From: Rhizobium rhizogenes NBRC 13257
Lineage (GTDB): Bacteria; Pseudomonadota; Alphaproteobacteria; Rhizobiales; Rhizobiaceae
Assembly (NCBI RefSeq): GCF_000696095.1
Contig: NZ_BAYX01000005.1
Span: forward strand, 372,001-436,000
DNA: 64,000 bases
Direction of reading: 5' to 3'
Part shown: positions 36,187 through 43,347 of the stretch, one piece after another
Position numbering within the stretch: position 1 is the first letter of the stretch
Layout of the letters: each line of letters begins with the position of its first letter
Notes under the pieces: generated by a model
Databases searched by the model: none
What the model saw: only the letters and a program-made list of their open reading frames with translations
What the model was told of the DNA's origin: nothing
Position numbers and translations under genes: made by a program

Positions 36187-37781
36187 GCGCCCGACGCGCG
36201 AATTGCGTCTGTTTGGGGTGCCAATTGCGCCGCCACGAAGGCCGTGCGGTCCAGCACTGCCATGGCTTGCTCAACCAGGCCTTCCAGCGCCTGCGCGCTC
36301 TCGCATGCCTGCACGATCAACGGCGCGCTCAGGCAGATTCTCAAGGCACTCGCCGGCATATCGCCGAAATCGGCGCAGCGAACCGGCTGCCCAAGACGCA
36401 CCGGCGCAAGGCCACCCTTTTCGATTGCCAGTTCCTTATAAACTGCAGCGGTCTCCGCCGCCGGCAGGAGGCCTCCGTGATAGGGATTCCTGAGGTAGAA
36501 TGAAAAGATCGACGGGATTTCGTCCCAACGCGATCCGCGGGGACGGTCCCCCAAGCGTTTTCGATCTATGGCGCGCGTATCGAGCGGTTCGAAGGCGTTG
36601 TCGCGCTCCAGCCGATGCTGCACTGCCCCGGCAAAAGCGGACAGGACAGCGGTTACCTTTTCTTCGGGCAATTTAAGGAAACGTTCCAGCTCAAACAGAG
36701 CCGCCTTCCATCGCAATAGGAGCCCGAAATTGGCGCGATGCGGCAACCCATCCGCCGCCGCCCAGTCCTCCGGCCAATCCGCTCGCGCGCAATAATCGGC
36801 AAGCGCTGCCGGCAAAGCCTGCAGCTTCAGGCGAGCCGACAATCGCGGCGGGCACAATAGCGCCCCGCTGAAGATCGGCCCGGCCAGGAACTTCGACCCC
36901 GTCAGCGCCACCAGGAAGTCATGGGCGAGATAGGCGCGGATCGTTGCGGCGGAAACGCGGAACTGGCAGGCATCGATCATGATGTCGAGCATGGCGCCGA
37001 AACGCGCCTTCAGGCGGAAAACCGTCACGAGGCTCGGCGCCAGCAAGCTGGTCTTGGAGACGTCCGTCACGATCAGAAGGCATCTGAGACCGGCGGCGCG
37101 GGCGAGTTCGATCAGCCCCCTCAGCTCGCTCTCGATTTCTTCGTCGCTGCGCAAGGTACCATCGGCGTTCCGCACCGCGATTGCGGTATTGCGCGTCATC
37201 TGTCCGGGGCTGAGCTCCTCGCCCTTGGCAACGGGGCGATCGCTGCTGACGCGGCTCATGAAGTGCCGGCCGGCAGCGGCGGCCATGACCCCGCTCCCGG
37301 TCTCGTTGCCCATCAGCGTTATGGTCATCAATGTCCGGTCATCCTCGCGCGCCAGCAGCGCGGCGACGAAAAGATGGAGATCGGTGCCCGATGTCGCCAC
37401 GACAGCATCCACTTGCTCCGAGCTGCCATCAAGGCCGAGCAGGTGCAGCAGTTCCGTCCGGACCTTCGCGATCTCCTGCGCGTAGATGTCAGCGGCGGGA
37501 TGCGTTTCCATCTCCCGCAGAAGTTTCGAATGATAGGCACCGACTGCCGCGAAGGCGGGCGTAGAAATGGTCGATGCGGTGGAGGAGCCGAAGGCAAGGT
37601 CGAGCGGCCGAGGCGATGGACCGTGGCCATACATGTTGAGGCCCGTCACCGGTTCGCAATCCAGCCTTTCGTCTCCGCCGGAAACTAGGCAAGCAAGGAG
37701 CGTGTCACAATCGTTATCCAACTGGCTGCTCGAAGTGAGGCCAGAGACACGGTCGTCAAAGCTCTTTTGCATGCGCGGCAT
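36183..37781 (-). CDS. Uncharacterised PLP-dependent fold type I protein
   Basis: I do not recognise this 532-residue protein as a named enzyme. Its layout is that of fold type I PLP enzymes near the aminotransferase class V/decarboxylase group: LAFGSSTASTISTPAFAAVGAYHSK, a HLLGLDGSSEQVDAVVATSGTDLH cofactor-binding region, VTDVSKTSLLAPS, then MIDACQFRVS for the Asp that contacts the PLP ring, and LTGSKFLAGP with Lys297 as the expected Schiff-base lysine. The C-terminal 200 residues form a small-domain-like region with PYHGGLLP. It has no signal peptide and no partner genes. It may act on an amino acid or phosphonate. Confidence 0.65.
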   Translation of the reverse strand: MPRMQKSFDDRVSGLTSSSQLDNDCDTLLACLVSGGDERLDCEPVTGLNMYGHGPSPRPLDLAFGSSTASTISTPAFAAVGAYHSKLLREMETHPAADIYAQEIAKVRTELLHLLGLDGSSEQVDAVVATSGTDLHLFVAALLAREDDRTLMTITLMGNETGSGVMAAAAGRHFMSRVSSDRPVAKGEELSPGQMTRNTAIAVRNADGTLRSDEEIESELRGLIELARAAGLRCLLIVTDVSKTSLLAPSLVTVFRLKARFGAMLDIMIDACQFRVSAATIRAYLAHDFLVALTGSKFLAGPIFSGALLCPPRLSARLKLQALPAALADYCARADWPEDWAAADGLPHRANFGLLLRWKAALFELERFLKLPEEKVTAVLSAFAGAVQHRLERDNAFEPLDTRAIDRKRLGDRPRGSRWDEIPSIFSFYLRNPYHGGLLPAAETAAVYKELAIEKGGLAPVRLGQPVRCADFGDMPASALRICLSAPLIVQACESAQALEGLVEQAMAVLDRTAFVAAQLAPQTDAIRASGA

Positions 37782-37905
37782 TCCTGTTGCTGTCCTTTAT
37801 CGACGCACTTCGAATGCGCGCATCGATGTCTATGAGACATTAGGCCAAGCAAGATGGAGCGAGGCTGACGTGCCGATCGGATAGGTCCAGGCAATCGCAG
37901 ATATG

Positions 37906-37933
37906 AAAAACCCGCCGCCATGGTGGCGACGGG
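37906..37933 (-). terminator. Rho-independent terminator downstream of yghU
   Basis: On the reverse strand CCCGTCGCCA and TGGCGGCGGG form a GC-rich hairpin followed directly by TTTTTC, about 25 bases after the yghU stop. The remaining gap to the PLP gene start (37782-37905) shows no other gene. Confidence 0.75.
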
Positions 37934-37957
37934 CTCAACGACGATTTGGCAGGTTGC

Positions 37958-38833
37958 TTAGCCGGCGGCCGTAAGCTTGTCCTGGGTCTTGGTGTCGAAA
38001 TCGCTGGCGTCATGGCGCTCATGCAATTGGTCGGCGGGATCGCCGTGCAGGCGATTGACCTTGCGCCCACGCTTCACGGCCGGCCGTGCGAAGATCTGCT
38101 CAGCCCAGCGTTGGACGTTCTTATAATCCTGCACCTGAAGGAACTCAGCCGCACCATACTGCCAACCCTTCGCAAGAGCACCATACCAGGGCCAAACGGC
38201 GATATCGGCAATCGTATAGTCCTTACCTCCAAGATATTCGCTTTCGGCGAGACGGCGATCGAGCACGTCAAGCTCGCGCTTCACCTCCATGGCGAAGCGG
38301 TCGATCGCATATTCGATCTTTGTCGGCGCATAGGCATAGAAATGGCCGAAACCGCCGCCGAGATATGGGGCGCTTCCCATCTGCCAGAACAGCCAGGACA
38401 GGCATTCGGCGCGAGCCGGTTGCTCGGTCGGCAGGAAGGCGCCGAACTTCTCAGCGAGATAGGTCAGGATCGAGCCGGATTCGAAGACCCGGATCGGGGT
38501 CGGGCCGCTGCGATCCAGCAGCGCCGGGATCTTGGAGTTCGGATTGACATCGACGAAACCGCTTCCGAACTGATCACCTTCGCCGATCTTGATCAGCCAG
38601 GCGTCGTATTCAGCGCCGCTATGGCCGAGAGCCAGCAGCTCCTCGAGCATGATCGTGACCTTCACGCCGTTCGGCGTTCCCAGCGAATAGAGCTGGAGGG
38701 GATGGCGGCCGACCGGCAATTCCTTCTCATGCGTCGGTCCGGCGATCGGACGGTTGATGTTGGCGAATTGGCCTCCGTTCGCCTTGTTCCAGACCCAGAT
38801 CTTCGGCGGCGTGTATTCGGCAGAATCGGTCAT
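37958..38833 (-). CDS. yghU: Glutathione-dependent disulfide-bond oxidoreductase YghU
   Basis: The 291-residue glutathione-transferase-fold protein matches YghU/YfcG-type disulfide reductases. It has the N-terminal extension YTPPKIWVWNKANGGQFANINRPIAGPTHEKELPVG, a thioredoxin-like domain with LYSLGTPNGVKVTIMLEELL, SKIPALLD and FESGSILTYLAEKFG, then an all-helical C-terminal domain with DYTIADIAVWPW. ATG at 38833 follows GGAG. These enzymes reduce small disulfides using glutathione bound non-covalently. It is monocistronic with its own terminator. Confidence 0.92.
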   Translation of the reverse strand: MTDSAEYTPPKIWVWNKANGGQFANINRPIAGPTHEKELPVGRHPLQLYSLGTPNGVKVTIMLEELLALGHSGAEYDAWLIKIGEGDQFGSGFVDVNPNSKIPALLDRSGPTPIRVFESGSILTYLAEKFGAFLPTEQPARAECLSWLFWQMGSAPYLGGGFGHFYAYAPTKIEYAIDRFAMEVKRELDVLDRRLAESEYLGGKDYTIADIAVWPWYGALAKGWQYGAAEFLQVQDYKNVQRWAEQIFARPAVKRGRKVNRLHGDPADQLHERHDASDFDTKTQDKLTAAG

Positions 38834-39026
38834 GCTCAAACTCCTGATTTTCGGCGGATACAATTGCGATGTATCGACCGATCTAGCGCGTTCTCCATTA
38901 CGCACATAGGGGGCACGATCAATTTTTACGAGAGGGCAGGATCACATTGGCGTCAGGAATTGCGCGTGAGGACCTGACTGGCTTCGCAGCCGGGCCGCTA
39001 GAGGAATTCGCCTCAGCCCAAAACGA

Positions 39027-39063
39027 AAAAGCCTGCCGCGGGAGGAGGTGCGGCAGGCTTTTC
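39027..39063 (-). ncRNA. Cuckoo/CcsR-type hairpin RNA 4 (distal, also terminator-like)
   Basis: On the reverse strand AAAAGCCTGCCGC and GCGGCAGGCTTTT form a 13-bp stem that presents CCTCCTCCC (39040-39048 on + coordinates) in its loop, followed by more T residues. It is the last of four similar hairpins downstream of a DUF1127 gene, the CcsR layout first described in Rhodobacter sphaeroides. The T-run makes it the probable end of the array transcript. Confidence 0.8.
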
Positions 39064-39073
39064 GAAAAGAACC

Positions 39074-39106
39074 GAACAGCAGCTGGGAGGAGGAGTGCTG
39101 CTGTTC
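39074..39106 (-). ncRNA. Cuckoo/CcsR-type hairpin RNA 3
   Basis: GAACAGCAGC pairs perfectly with GCTGCTGTTC, and the loop carries CCTCCTCCC on the reverse strand (39085-39093). The stem sequence is unrelated to its neighbours while the loop is identical, so the loop is the conserved functional part. An anti-Shine-Dalgarno-like loop can pair with ribosome binding sites or related purine tracts. Confidence 0.8.
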
Positions 39107-39108
39107 CC

Positions 39109-39143
39109 GCAGGCGACCTTGGGAGGAGGATAAGAGCGCCTGC
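39109..39143 (-). ncRNA. Cuckoo/CcsR-type hairpin RNA 2
   Basis: GCAGGCG and CGCCTGC form the base, with CTT/AAG adding an inner stem. The exposed loop reads CCTCCTCCC on the reverse strand (39121-39129). It is three bases from the previous hairpin, so the RNAs are probably cut from a common precursor. Confidence 0.78.
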
Positions 39144-39148
39144 ATCAT

Positions 39149-39180
39149 CGAAGGGACGCGGGAGGAGGTGCATCGCTTCG
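39149..39180 (-). ncRNA. Cuckoo/CcsR-type hairpin RNA 1 (proximal)
   Basis: CGAAG pairs with CTTCG and an inner GC pairs with GC around a loop containing CCTCCTCCC on the reverse strand (39160-39168). It is the first unit of the array after the DUF1127 transcript and has the weakest stem of the four. Confidence 0.72.
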
Positions 39181-39251
39181 ATAAATATGACTATACACTA
39201 GACCTGCTTACTTCATAGGCATTTATTTGCAGGGCAGCTATGCGTTATGCG

Positions 39252-39268
39252 AAAAGCAGGAGGCTTCT
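39252..39268 (-). repeat. Possible degenerate cuckoo-like hairpin
   Basis: On the reverse strand AGAAGC and GCTTTT (one G-U pair) enclose a CTCCT loop, a shortened version of the CCTCCTCCC loop, in the 138-base stretch between the DUF1127 terminator and the first full hairpin. It could be a decayed array unit or coincidence. Confidence 0.3.
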
Positions 39269-39318
39269 GGGCGACAGATCCCTCAACCGAAAGGTCGAGT
39301 TTCGCCTGGCATGCACGC

Positions 39319-39353
39319 AAAACAAAAGCGCCCGCTCGGGAAGAAGCAGGCGC
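39319..39353 (-). terminator. Terminator of the DUF1127 gene with cuckoo-like loop
   Basis: On the reverse strand GCGCC-T-GCT and AGC-G-GGCGC form a stem at 39328-39353, followed by TTTTGTTTT. The loop includes TTCTTCCC, close to the CCTCCTCCC loops further on. Read-through here would produce the array precursor, as in the Rhodobacter DUF1127-CcsR operon. Confidence 0.7.
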
Positions 39354-39390
39354 CAGCAGAATTTTGACTGTAGATCAGCGTTTTACGCTG

Positions 39391-39537
39391 TTAGCGAACA
39401 ACGGCCGCACGGGCGACGTTGCGGATTTCGCTGCGGCCGATGCCGAGGTCATGCAGTTCGCGCGTGGACATACGGCCCAGTTCGGCGACCGTCTGACGAT
39501 ACTTGAGCCAGTTATTAAAAGAGCGTGCTACGTTCAT
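39391..39537 (-). CDS. DUF1127 small arginine-rich protein (CcaF1-like)
   Basis: This 48-residue protein starts at ATG (39535-39537) after AAAGGGGA. It is a basic DUF1127/YjiS-type protein: an N-terminal helix NVARSFNNWLKYRQTV, then ELGRMSTRELHDLGIGRSEI, the hallmark segment, and ARAAVVR at the end. In Rhodobacter sphaeroides the DUF1127 protein CcaF1 is encoded directly upstream of the CcsR1-4 RNAs, binds RNA and affects their maturation. The same order is present here on the reverse strand, with four CCTCCTCCC hairpins downstream. I infer that the protein helps mature or turn over the adjacent RNAs. Confidence 0.88.
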   Translation of the reverse strand: MNVARSFNNWLKYRQTVAELGRMSTRELHDLGIGRSEIRNVARAAVVR

Positions 39538-39792
39538 GATGATCCCCTTTCCTAGGGTATTCGAAGCTGAGCTGCCGTGCTTGGCGCTCCATCCGCTTCG
39601 ATGAGAGAGATATAGTGCGAAACCCTCGTTGATTGTATAGACAAGACTTCAGTGCACCCATGCGAATGACGCATGGGTCATACAGCATACGACAGACGGT
39701 CCGTCCGCTCCGCCTCCCCTCGACCGCGGATCGATCTGCGATTTGCTGATGACAGGACAATCTTTCTCTGCGAAAAAGATACCGATTGAGAG

Positions 39793-39866
39793 ACAGGGGC
39801 GTCCGTCGATGACGGGCTGAGAAGCACCCTTTGAACCTGAACCAGATCATGCTGGCGGAGGGAGTC
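39793..39866 (+). promoter_or_regulatory. TPP (THI-box) riboswitch
   Basis: The thiamine pyrophosphate aptamer signatures are present in order: GGGGCG, GGCTGAGA, ACCCTTTGAACCTGA, CCAGATCATGCTGG and CGGAGGGAG. It lies in the leader of thiM. Downstream, CGCC-CGAAA-GGCG (about 39916-39930) can fold over the AAAGGCG ribosome binding site of thiM and there is no T-run, so translational control is the likely mechanism. High thiamine pyrophosphate should reduce expression of the thiMED genes. The rest of 39538-39930 shows no other gene. Confidence 0.92.
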
Positions 39867-39930
39867 GCTCGGGGTCTCGGCATGTTGCGTCGCCTCCCCT
39901 TTGCGTCTCGCCCCGCCCGAAAGGCGCGTT

Positions 39931-40737
39931 ATGCAAAACCCGACCACCACTCCAGGCAGCCTGTTGACCGCAATGCGGGCAAACCCGCCGCTGGTACAAT
40001 GCATCACCAACTTCGTCGCAATGAACATCGCCGCCAATGTGATGCTCGCCGCCGGCGCATCGCCCGCCATGGTGCATGCCGAGGAGGAGGCCGGCGAGTT
40101 CGCCGCGATCTCCGGCGCGTTGACGATCAATATCGGCACGCTTTCCACAGGCTGGCTGGCCGGCATGACATCAGCGGCACAGGCGGCAAACAAGGCGGGC
40201 AAGCCCTGGGTTCTGGACCCCGTGGCACATTACGCCACATCCTTCAGGCGCCGATCGGTCGCGCAGTTGCTGGAACTGCAGCCGACGATAATCCGCGGCA
40301 ATGCCTCGGAAATCATTGCGCTTGCCGGAGGCACCAGTCGTGGCCAGGGCGTCGATAGCCGCGATCCGGTCGAACTGGCAGAGGAAGCCGCCGTCCAGCT
40401 TGCCCAAAAGCATCGCACGATCGTTGCGGTCACCGGCGCCACGGATTTCGTCACCGACGGAAACAAAGCCAGCCGCATAGAGGGTGGCTCGCCGCTCATG
40501 CCGCAGGTGACCGCGCTCGGTTGCTCTCTCACCTGCCTCGTCGGCGCCTTCGCGGCGACAAGACCGGATCATCCGCTCGATGCGACGGTCGCGGCGCTGG
40601 CCGCTTTCGCCGTGGCAGGCGAACGGGCAGGCCGTCAAGTCGACGGACCCGGTTCGTTTTCATGGCGCTTCCTCGATGCGCTGGCCGCGCTCGATGAAAA
40701 GGCGATCGACAGCGAAGCAAGGGTCATCTCGCTATGA
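39931..40737 (+). CDS. thiM: Hydroxyethylthiazole kinase ThiM
   Basis: The 268-residue ribokinase-fold salvage kinase phosphorylates 4-methyl-5-hydroxyethylthiazole with ATP. Diagnostic motifs are PLVQCITNFVAMNIAANVMLAAGASPAMVHAEEE at the N-terminus, LDPVAHYAT, PTIIRGNASEI, and the anion-hole region LMPQVTALGCSLTCLVGAF with its Cys. ATG at 39931 is ten residues inside the longer frame and follows AAAGGCG. A TPP riboswitch lies just upstream. Its stop overlaps the thiE start (ATGA). Confidence 0.95.
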   Translation: MQNPTTTPGSLLTAMRANPPLVQCITNFVAMNIAANVMLAAGASPAMVHAEEEAGEFAAISGALTINIGTLSTGWLAGMTSAAQAANKAGKPWVLDPVAHYATSFRRRSVAQLLELQPTIIRGNASEIIALAGGTSRGQGVDSRDPVELAEEAAVQLAQKHRTIVAVTGATDFVTDGNKASRIEGGSPLMPQVTALGCSLTCLVGAFAATRPDHPLDATVAALAAFAVAGERAGRQVDGPGSFSWRFLDALAALDEKAIDSEARVISL

Positions 40738-41369
40738 AGCACTTCGATCTCTCCCTTTACCTAGTCCTCGATCCTGTGCTCTGCGCCGGTATCGGCATGG
40801 TGGAAACCACACGCGCTGCTGTCGCTGGCGGCGCCACCATCGTGCAGCTGCGCGACAAGCATGCCTCGACCGCAAGCATGATCGAAACCGGTCTGGCGCT
40901 GAAGCAGGCGCTGGCGGACACGAGCGCACGCCTTATCGTCAACGACGATGTCGAAGCAGCAATCGCGATCGGGGCCGACGGATTGCATATCGGCCAGGAT
41001 GACATGGATGCCCTCACTGCTCGCCGACTGATCGGTCCCGACATGATCCTCGGCCTCTCGGTGGAGACCGAAACACTTGCTGCCGCCATTGACCCTGCCG
41101 TCGTTGACTACGCCGGGATCGGCCCAGTTTTCGCGACACCGACGAAGCCTGACCACAAACGACCGATCGGCTTCGCCGGCCTTGCCCGTATGATCGATCT
41201 CTGCCCCGTTCCATCGGTTGCGATTGGCGGCTTGAAAGCCGAACATGCAGCCGAGGCCCTCTTGGCCGGTGCCGATGGTATCGCCGTCGTTTCGGCCATA
41301 TGCGGCACGCCGGACCCACGGACTGCAGCAGCCGAGATCGCCAAAACCATCAGAGAAGCGAGATCATGA
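40734..41369 (+). CDS. thiE: Thiamine-phosphate synthase ThiE
   Basis: This 211-residue TIM-barrel enzyme joins HMP-pyrophosphate to thiazole phosphate. Visible family motifs are LYLVLDP, GGATIVQLRDKHAST, RLIVNDDVEAAIAIGADGLHIGQDD, LGLSVET, DYAGIGPVFATPTKPDHK and SVAIGGL. It overlaps thiM and thiD by ATGA at both ends, so the three genes are translationally coupled. The operon salvages thiamine precursors; no thiC, thiG or thiO genes are present in this window. Confidence 0.95.
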   Translation: MKHFDLSLYLVLDPVLCAGIGMVETTRAAVAGGATIVQLRDKHASTASMIETGLALKQALADTSARLIVNDDVEAAIAIGADGLHIGQDDMDALTARRLIGPDMILGLSVETETLAAAIDPAVVDYAGIGPVFATPTKPDHKRPIGFAGLARMIDLCPVPSVAIGGLKAEHAAEALLAGADGIAVVSAICGTPDPRTAAAEIAKTIREARS

Positions 41370-42187
41370 TCCGAAACGTACTCTCCATCGCCGGCTCCGA
41401 CCCATCCGGCGGCGCCGGCATCCAGGCTGACCTGAAAGCGTTTTCAGCGCGCGGCGTCTATGGAATGGCGGCGCTGACTGCGCTGACGGCACAGAACACG
41501 CAAGGTGTTTCCGGCGTCCACCCCGTCCCGCCGCAATTCGTTGCCGATCAGACCGAGGCGATCTTTGCCGATGTCCGTGTCGACGCCATCAAGATCGGCA
41601 TGATCGCAAATGCAGCCATCGCCGAGGCCGTCGCCGACGCGCTCGCCCCACATCGAGACATTCCGATCGTCCTCGATCCGGTGATGATCGCCAAGGGCGG
41701 TGCCGCGCTGCTCGCAGCTGACGCCGTTGATGTCCTGACTAGACGGCTTCTACCGCTCGCCACGCTGCTGACGCCCAACCTACCGGAGGCAGCAGCCCTT
41801 CTGCACGAACCAGTCGCCGAAAATCGCGAGACGATGGCGCGGCAGGCACAAGCATTGGCGAAACTCGGACCATTGGCTGTCCTGATCAAGGGCGGTCACC
41901 TTGATAGTGATGAGAGCCCCGACGTGCTTGCCAGCCCAGAGGGCCTTATCTGGTTCGAAGCCAGCCGCGTGCCGACCAAGAACACGCATGGGACCGGCTG
42001 CACCCTGTCCAGTGCCCTCGCCGCCGAAATCGCCAAGGGCGCGACGCTGGCGGAAGCCGTCGCCACCGCCAAGCATTATCTCGCCGGCGCGGTTGCCGCA
42101 GCCGGAACGCTTTCCGTCGGTAGCGGCCATGGGCCGGTTCAGCATTTTCACGCGCTATGGCCAGCCACAGAAGGACAACCGAAATGA
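41366..42187 (+). CDS. thiD: Hydroxymethylpyrimidine/phosphomethylpyrimidine kinase ThiD
   Basis: The 273-residue ribokinase-fold enzyme phosphorylates HMP twice to HMP-pyrophosphate, the substrate of ThiE. Motifs are NVLSIAGSDPSGGAGIQADLKAFSARGVYGM at the N-terminus, ALTAQNTQGV, IKIGMI, VLDPVMIAKGG, LTPNLPEAA, VLIKGGH, and NTHGTGCTLSSALAAEIAKG with the catalytic Cys/anion hole. ATG at 41366 overlaps the thiE stop. Confidence 0.95.
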   Translation: MIRNVLSIAGSDPSGGAGIQADLKAFSARGVYGMAALTALTAQNTQGVSGVHPVPPQFVADQTEAIFADVRVDAIKIGMIANAAIAEAVADALAPHRDIPIVLDPVMIAKGGAALLAADAVDVLTRRLLPLATLLTPNLPEAAALLHEPVAENRETMARQAQALAKLGPLAVLIKGGHLDSDESPDVLASPEGLIWFEASRVPTKNTHGTGCTLSSALAAEIAKGATLAEAVATAKHYLAGAVAAAGTLSVGSGHGPVQHFHALWPATEGQPK

Positions 42188-42948
42188 GCCTGCCTCTTAA
42201 CCAGCAAATCGTCATCGCCTCCGGTGCCGGCCGTGGCTTCGGCGCGGCGATCGCGGGCGCCTTTGTCCGCGAAGGTGCGAAGGTCGCCATCAATTATCGC
42301 GCCAGCCGCGAGCCTGCCGAGGCGCTGGCCGCCCGGCTCGGGGACCATGCCCAAGCGTTCCAGGCCGATATCCGCAGCCAGGACGAAACAGAAAGGCTCG
42401 TTGAGGAGGTCACGGCGCATTTCGGAGCACCCACGACGATCGTGCATAATGCGCTTGCCGATTTCAGCTTCAACGGCGATGCCCGCCCGAAATTGGATGA
42501 GCTGAGCTGGAAGGCAATCGCCGTGCAACTCGACACTGCCCTGCTAGGTGCGCTCAATCTCATTCAGGCGGCACAGCCCTCGATGGCAAAAGCCGGCTTC
42601 GGTCGGATCGTGACCATCGGCACGAACCTCTTTCAGAATCCGGTCGTGCCCTACCATGATTACACGGCCGCCAAGGCCGCTCTGCTCTCGCTAACGCGAA
42701 CGGCGGCCGCGGAACTCGGGCCGCAGGGGATAACGGTCAACATGGTGTCCGGTGGCCTGCTCCGCACCACGGATGCCAGCAGCGCCACGCCGGAAGCCGT
42801 GTTCGATCTCATTGCCGCAAACACGCCGCTTCGTCGCGTGACGACACCGGAAGAAGCGGCGGACGCCGTCCTCTTCTTCGCAAGCCCCTGGGCGCGGGCG
42901 GTGACCGGTCAGAACCTCATTGTAGATGGCGGGCTGGTCTTCGGATAA
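42184..42948 (+). CDS. SDR family oxidoreductase in the thiMED operon
   Basis: The 254-residue short-chain dehydrogenase/reductase has the cofactor motif ASGAGRGFGAAIAG, INYRAS after the second strand (an NADP preference is suggested by the Arg), the YTAAK catalytic pair, and a C-terminal GQNLIVDGGLVFG. The usual catalytic Ser about 13 residues before Tyr is replaced: the stretch VTIGTNLFQN offers Thr or Asn. It overlaps thiD by ATGA, so it is a true operon member. Its role in thiamine salvage is unknown; reduction of a thiazole or pyrimidine aldehyde precursor is a possibility only. Confidence 0.87.
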   Translation: MSLPLNQQIVIASGAGRGFGAAIAGAFVREGAKVAINYRASREPAEALAARLGDHAQAFQADIRSQDETERLVEEVTAHFGAPTTIVHNALADFSFNGDARPKLDELSWKAIAVQLDTALLGALNLIQAAQPSMAKAGFGRIVTIGTNLFQNPVVPYHDYTAAKAALLSLTRTAAAELGPQGITVNMVSGGLLRTTDASSATPEAVFDLIAANTPLRRVTTPEEAADAVLFFASPWARAVTGQNLIVDGGLVFG

Positions 42949-42955
42949 CGTCAAA

Positions 42956-42984
42956 AAAAAATGCCGGCTGCAAGCCGGCATTTT
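42956..42984 (+). terminator. Rho-independent terminator of the thi operon
   Basis: AATGCCGGC and GCCGGCATT form a strong stem around TGCAA, flanked by an A-run upstream and TTTTC downstream. It starts eight bases after the SDR stop. The leftward PhnA-domain gene at 43055 also ends toward it, so it can work in both directions. Confidence 0.85.
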
Positions 42985-43054
42985 CATGAAAGTTTTGCTG
43001 TAGCCGTCATCTGCAAGTCATTGCCATTTTTACGAAAATGACAATGCCACCACA

Positions 43055-43267
43055 TCAGGCCTTCTTCAGAAACTCGGTTCTGAGAACCAGATCCTTAATT
43101 TTTTCAGCCCGGCATTCGATCTCGTCTTCGTTACCGGTCAACCGGATGCCCTTGATCAGCGTCCCGCGCTTCAGAGTTACGGATGTCCCCTTGACCTTCA
43201 GATCCTTGATCAGGGTTACGTTGTCGCCGTCGGCGAGCACTGTTCCGTTGCTGTCTCTTACATCCAT
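43055..43267 (-). CDS. PhnA-domain (YjdM C-terminal-like) small protein
   Basis: The 70-residue protein corresponds to the C-terminal domain of PhnA/YjdM 'alkylphosphonate utilisation' proteins: VRDSNGTVLADGDNVTLIKDLKVKG, VTLKRGTLIKGIRLTG and EIECRAEKIKDLVLRTEFLKKA. The N-terminal zinc-ribbon domain of full-length PhnA is absent, as in many alphaproteobacterial homologues. ATG at 43267 follows GGGAG. It is small and cytoplasmic, and no phn genes are near. The name is historical and no function should be read from it. Confidence 0.85.
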   Translation of the reverse strand: MDVRDSNGTVLADGDNVTLIKDLKVKGTSVTLKRGTLIKGIRLTGNEDEIECRAEKIKDLVLRTEFLKKA

Positions 43268-43347
43268 CGTCTTGCTCCCGTCGCTATGTCTTGACTGCTG
43301 GGCCACATAGCAGGCGGCGAACCGGTCGAATAGCGCAAAAAGACCGA

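Noticed and set aside
39027..39180. Repeated GGGAGGAGG blocks considered as a CRISPR array or tandem repeat
   Set aside because: The repeats are only nine bases, each lies in the loop of its own stem, and there are no cas genes. The structure fits the cuckoo RNA family instead.
39240..39555. Two + strand open frames (88 and 102 codons) over the DUF1127 region
   Set aside because: They lie antisense to the DUF1127 gene and its terminator, lack ribosome sites and have shadow composition.
43055..43267. PhnA-domain protein taken as evidence of phosphonate degradation
   Set aside because: No C-P lyase or phosphonate genes are nearby, and the PhnA name does not imply such activity.
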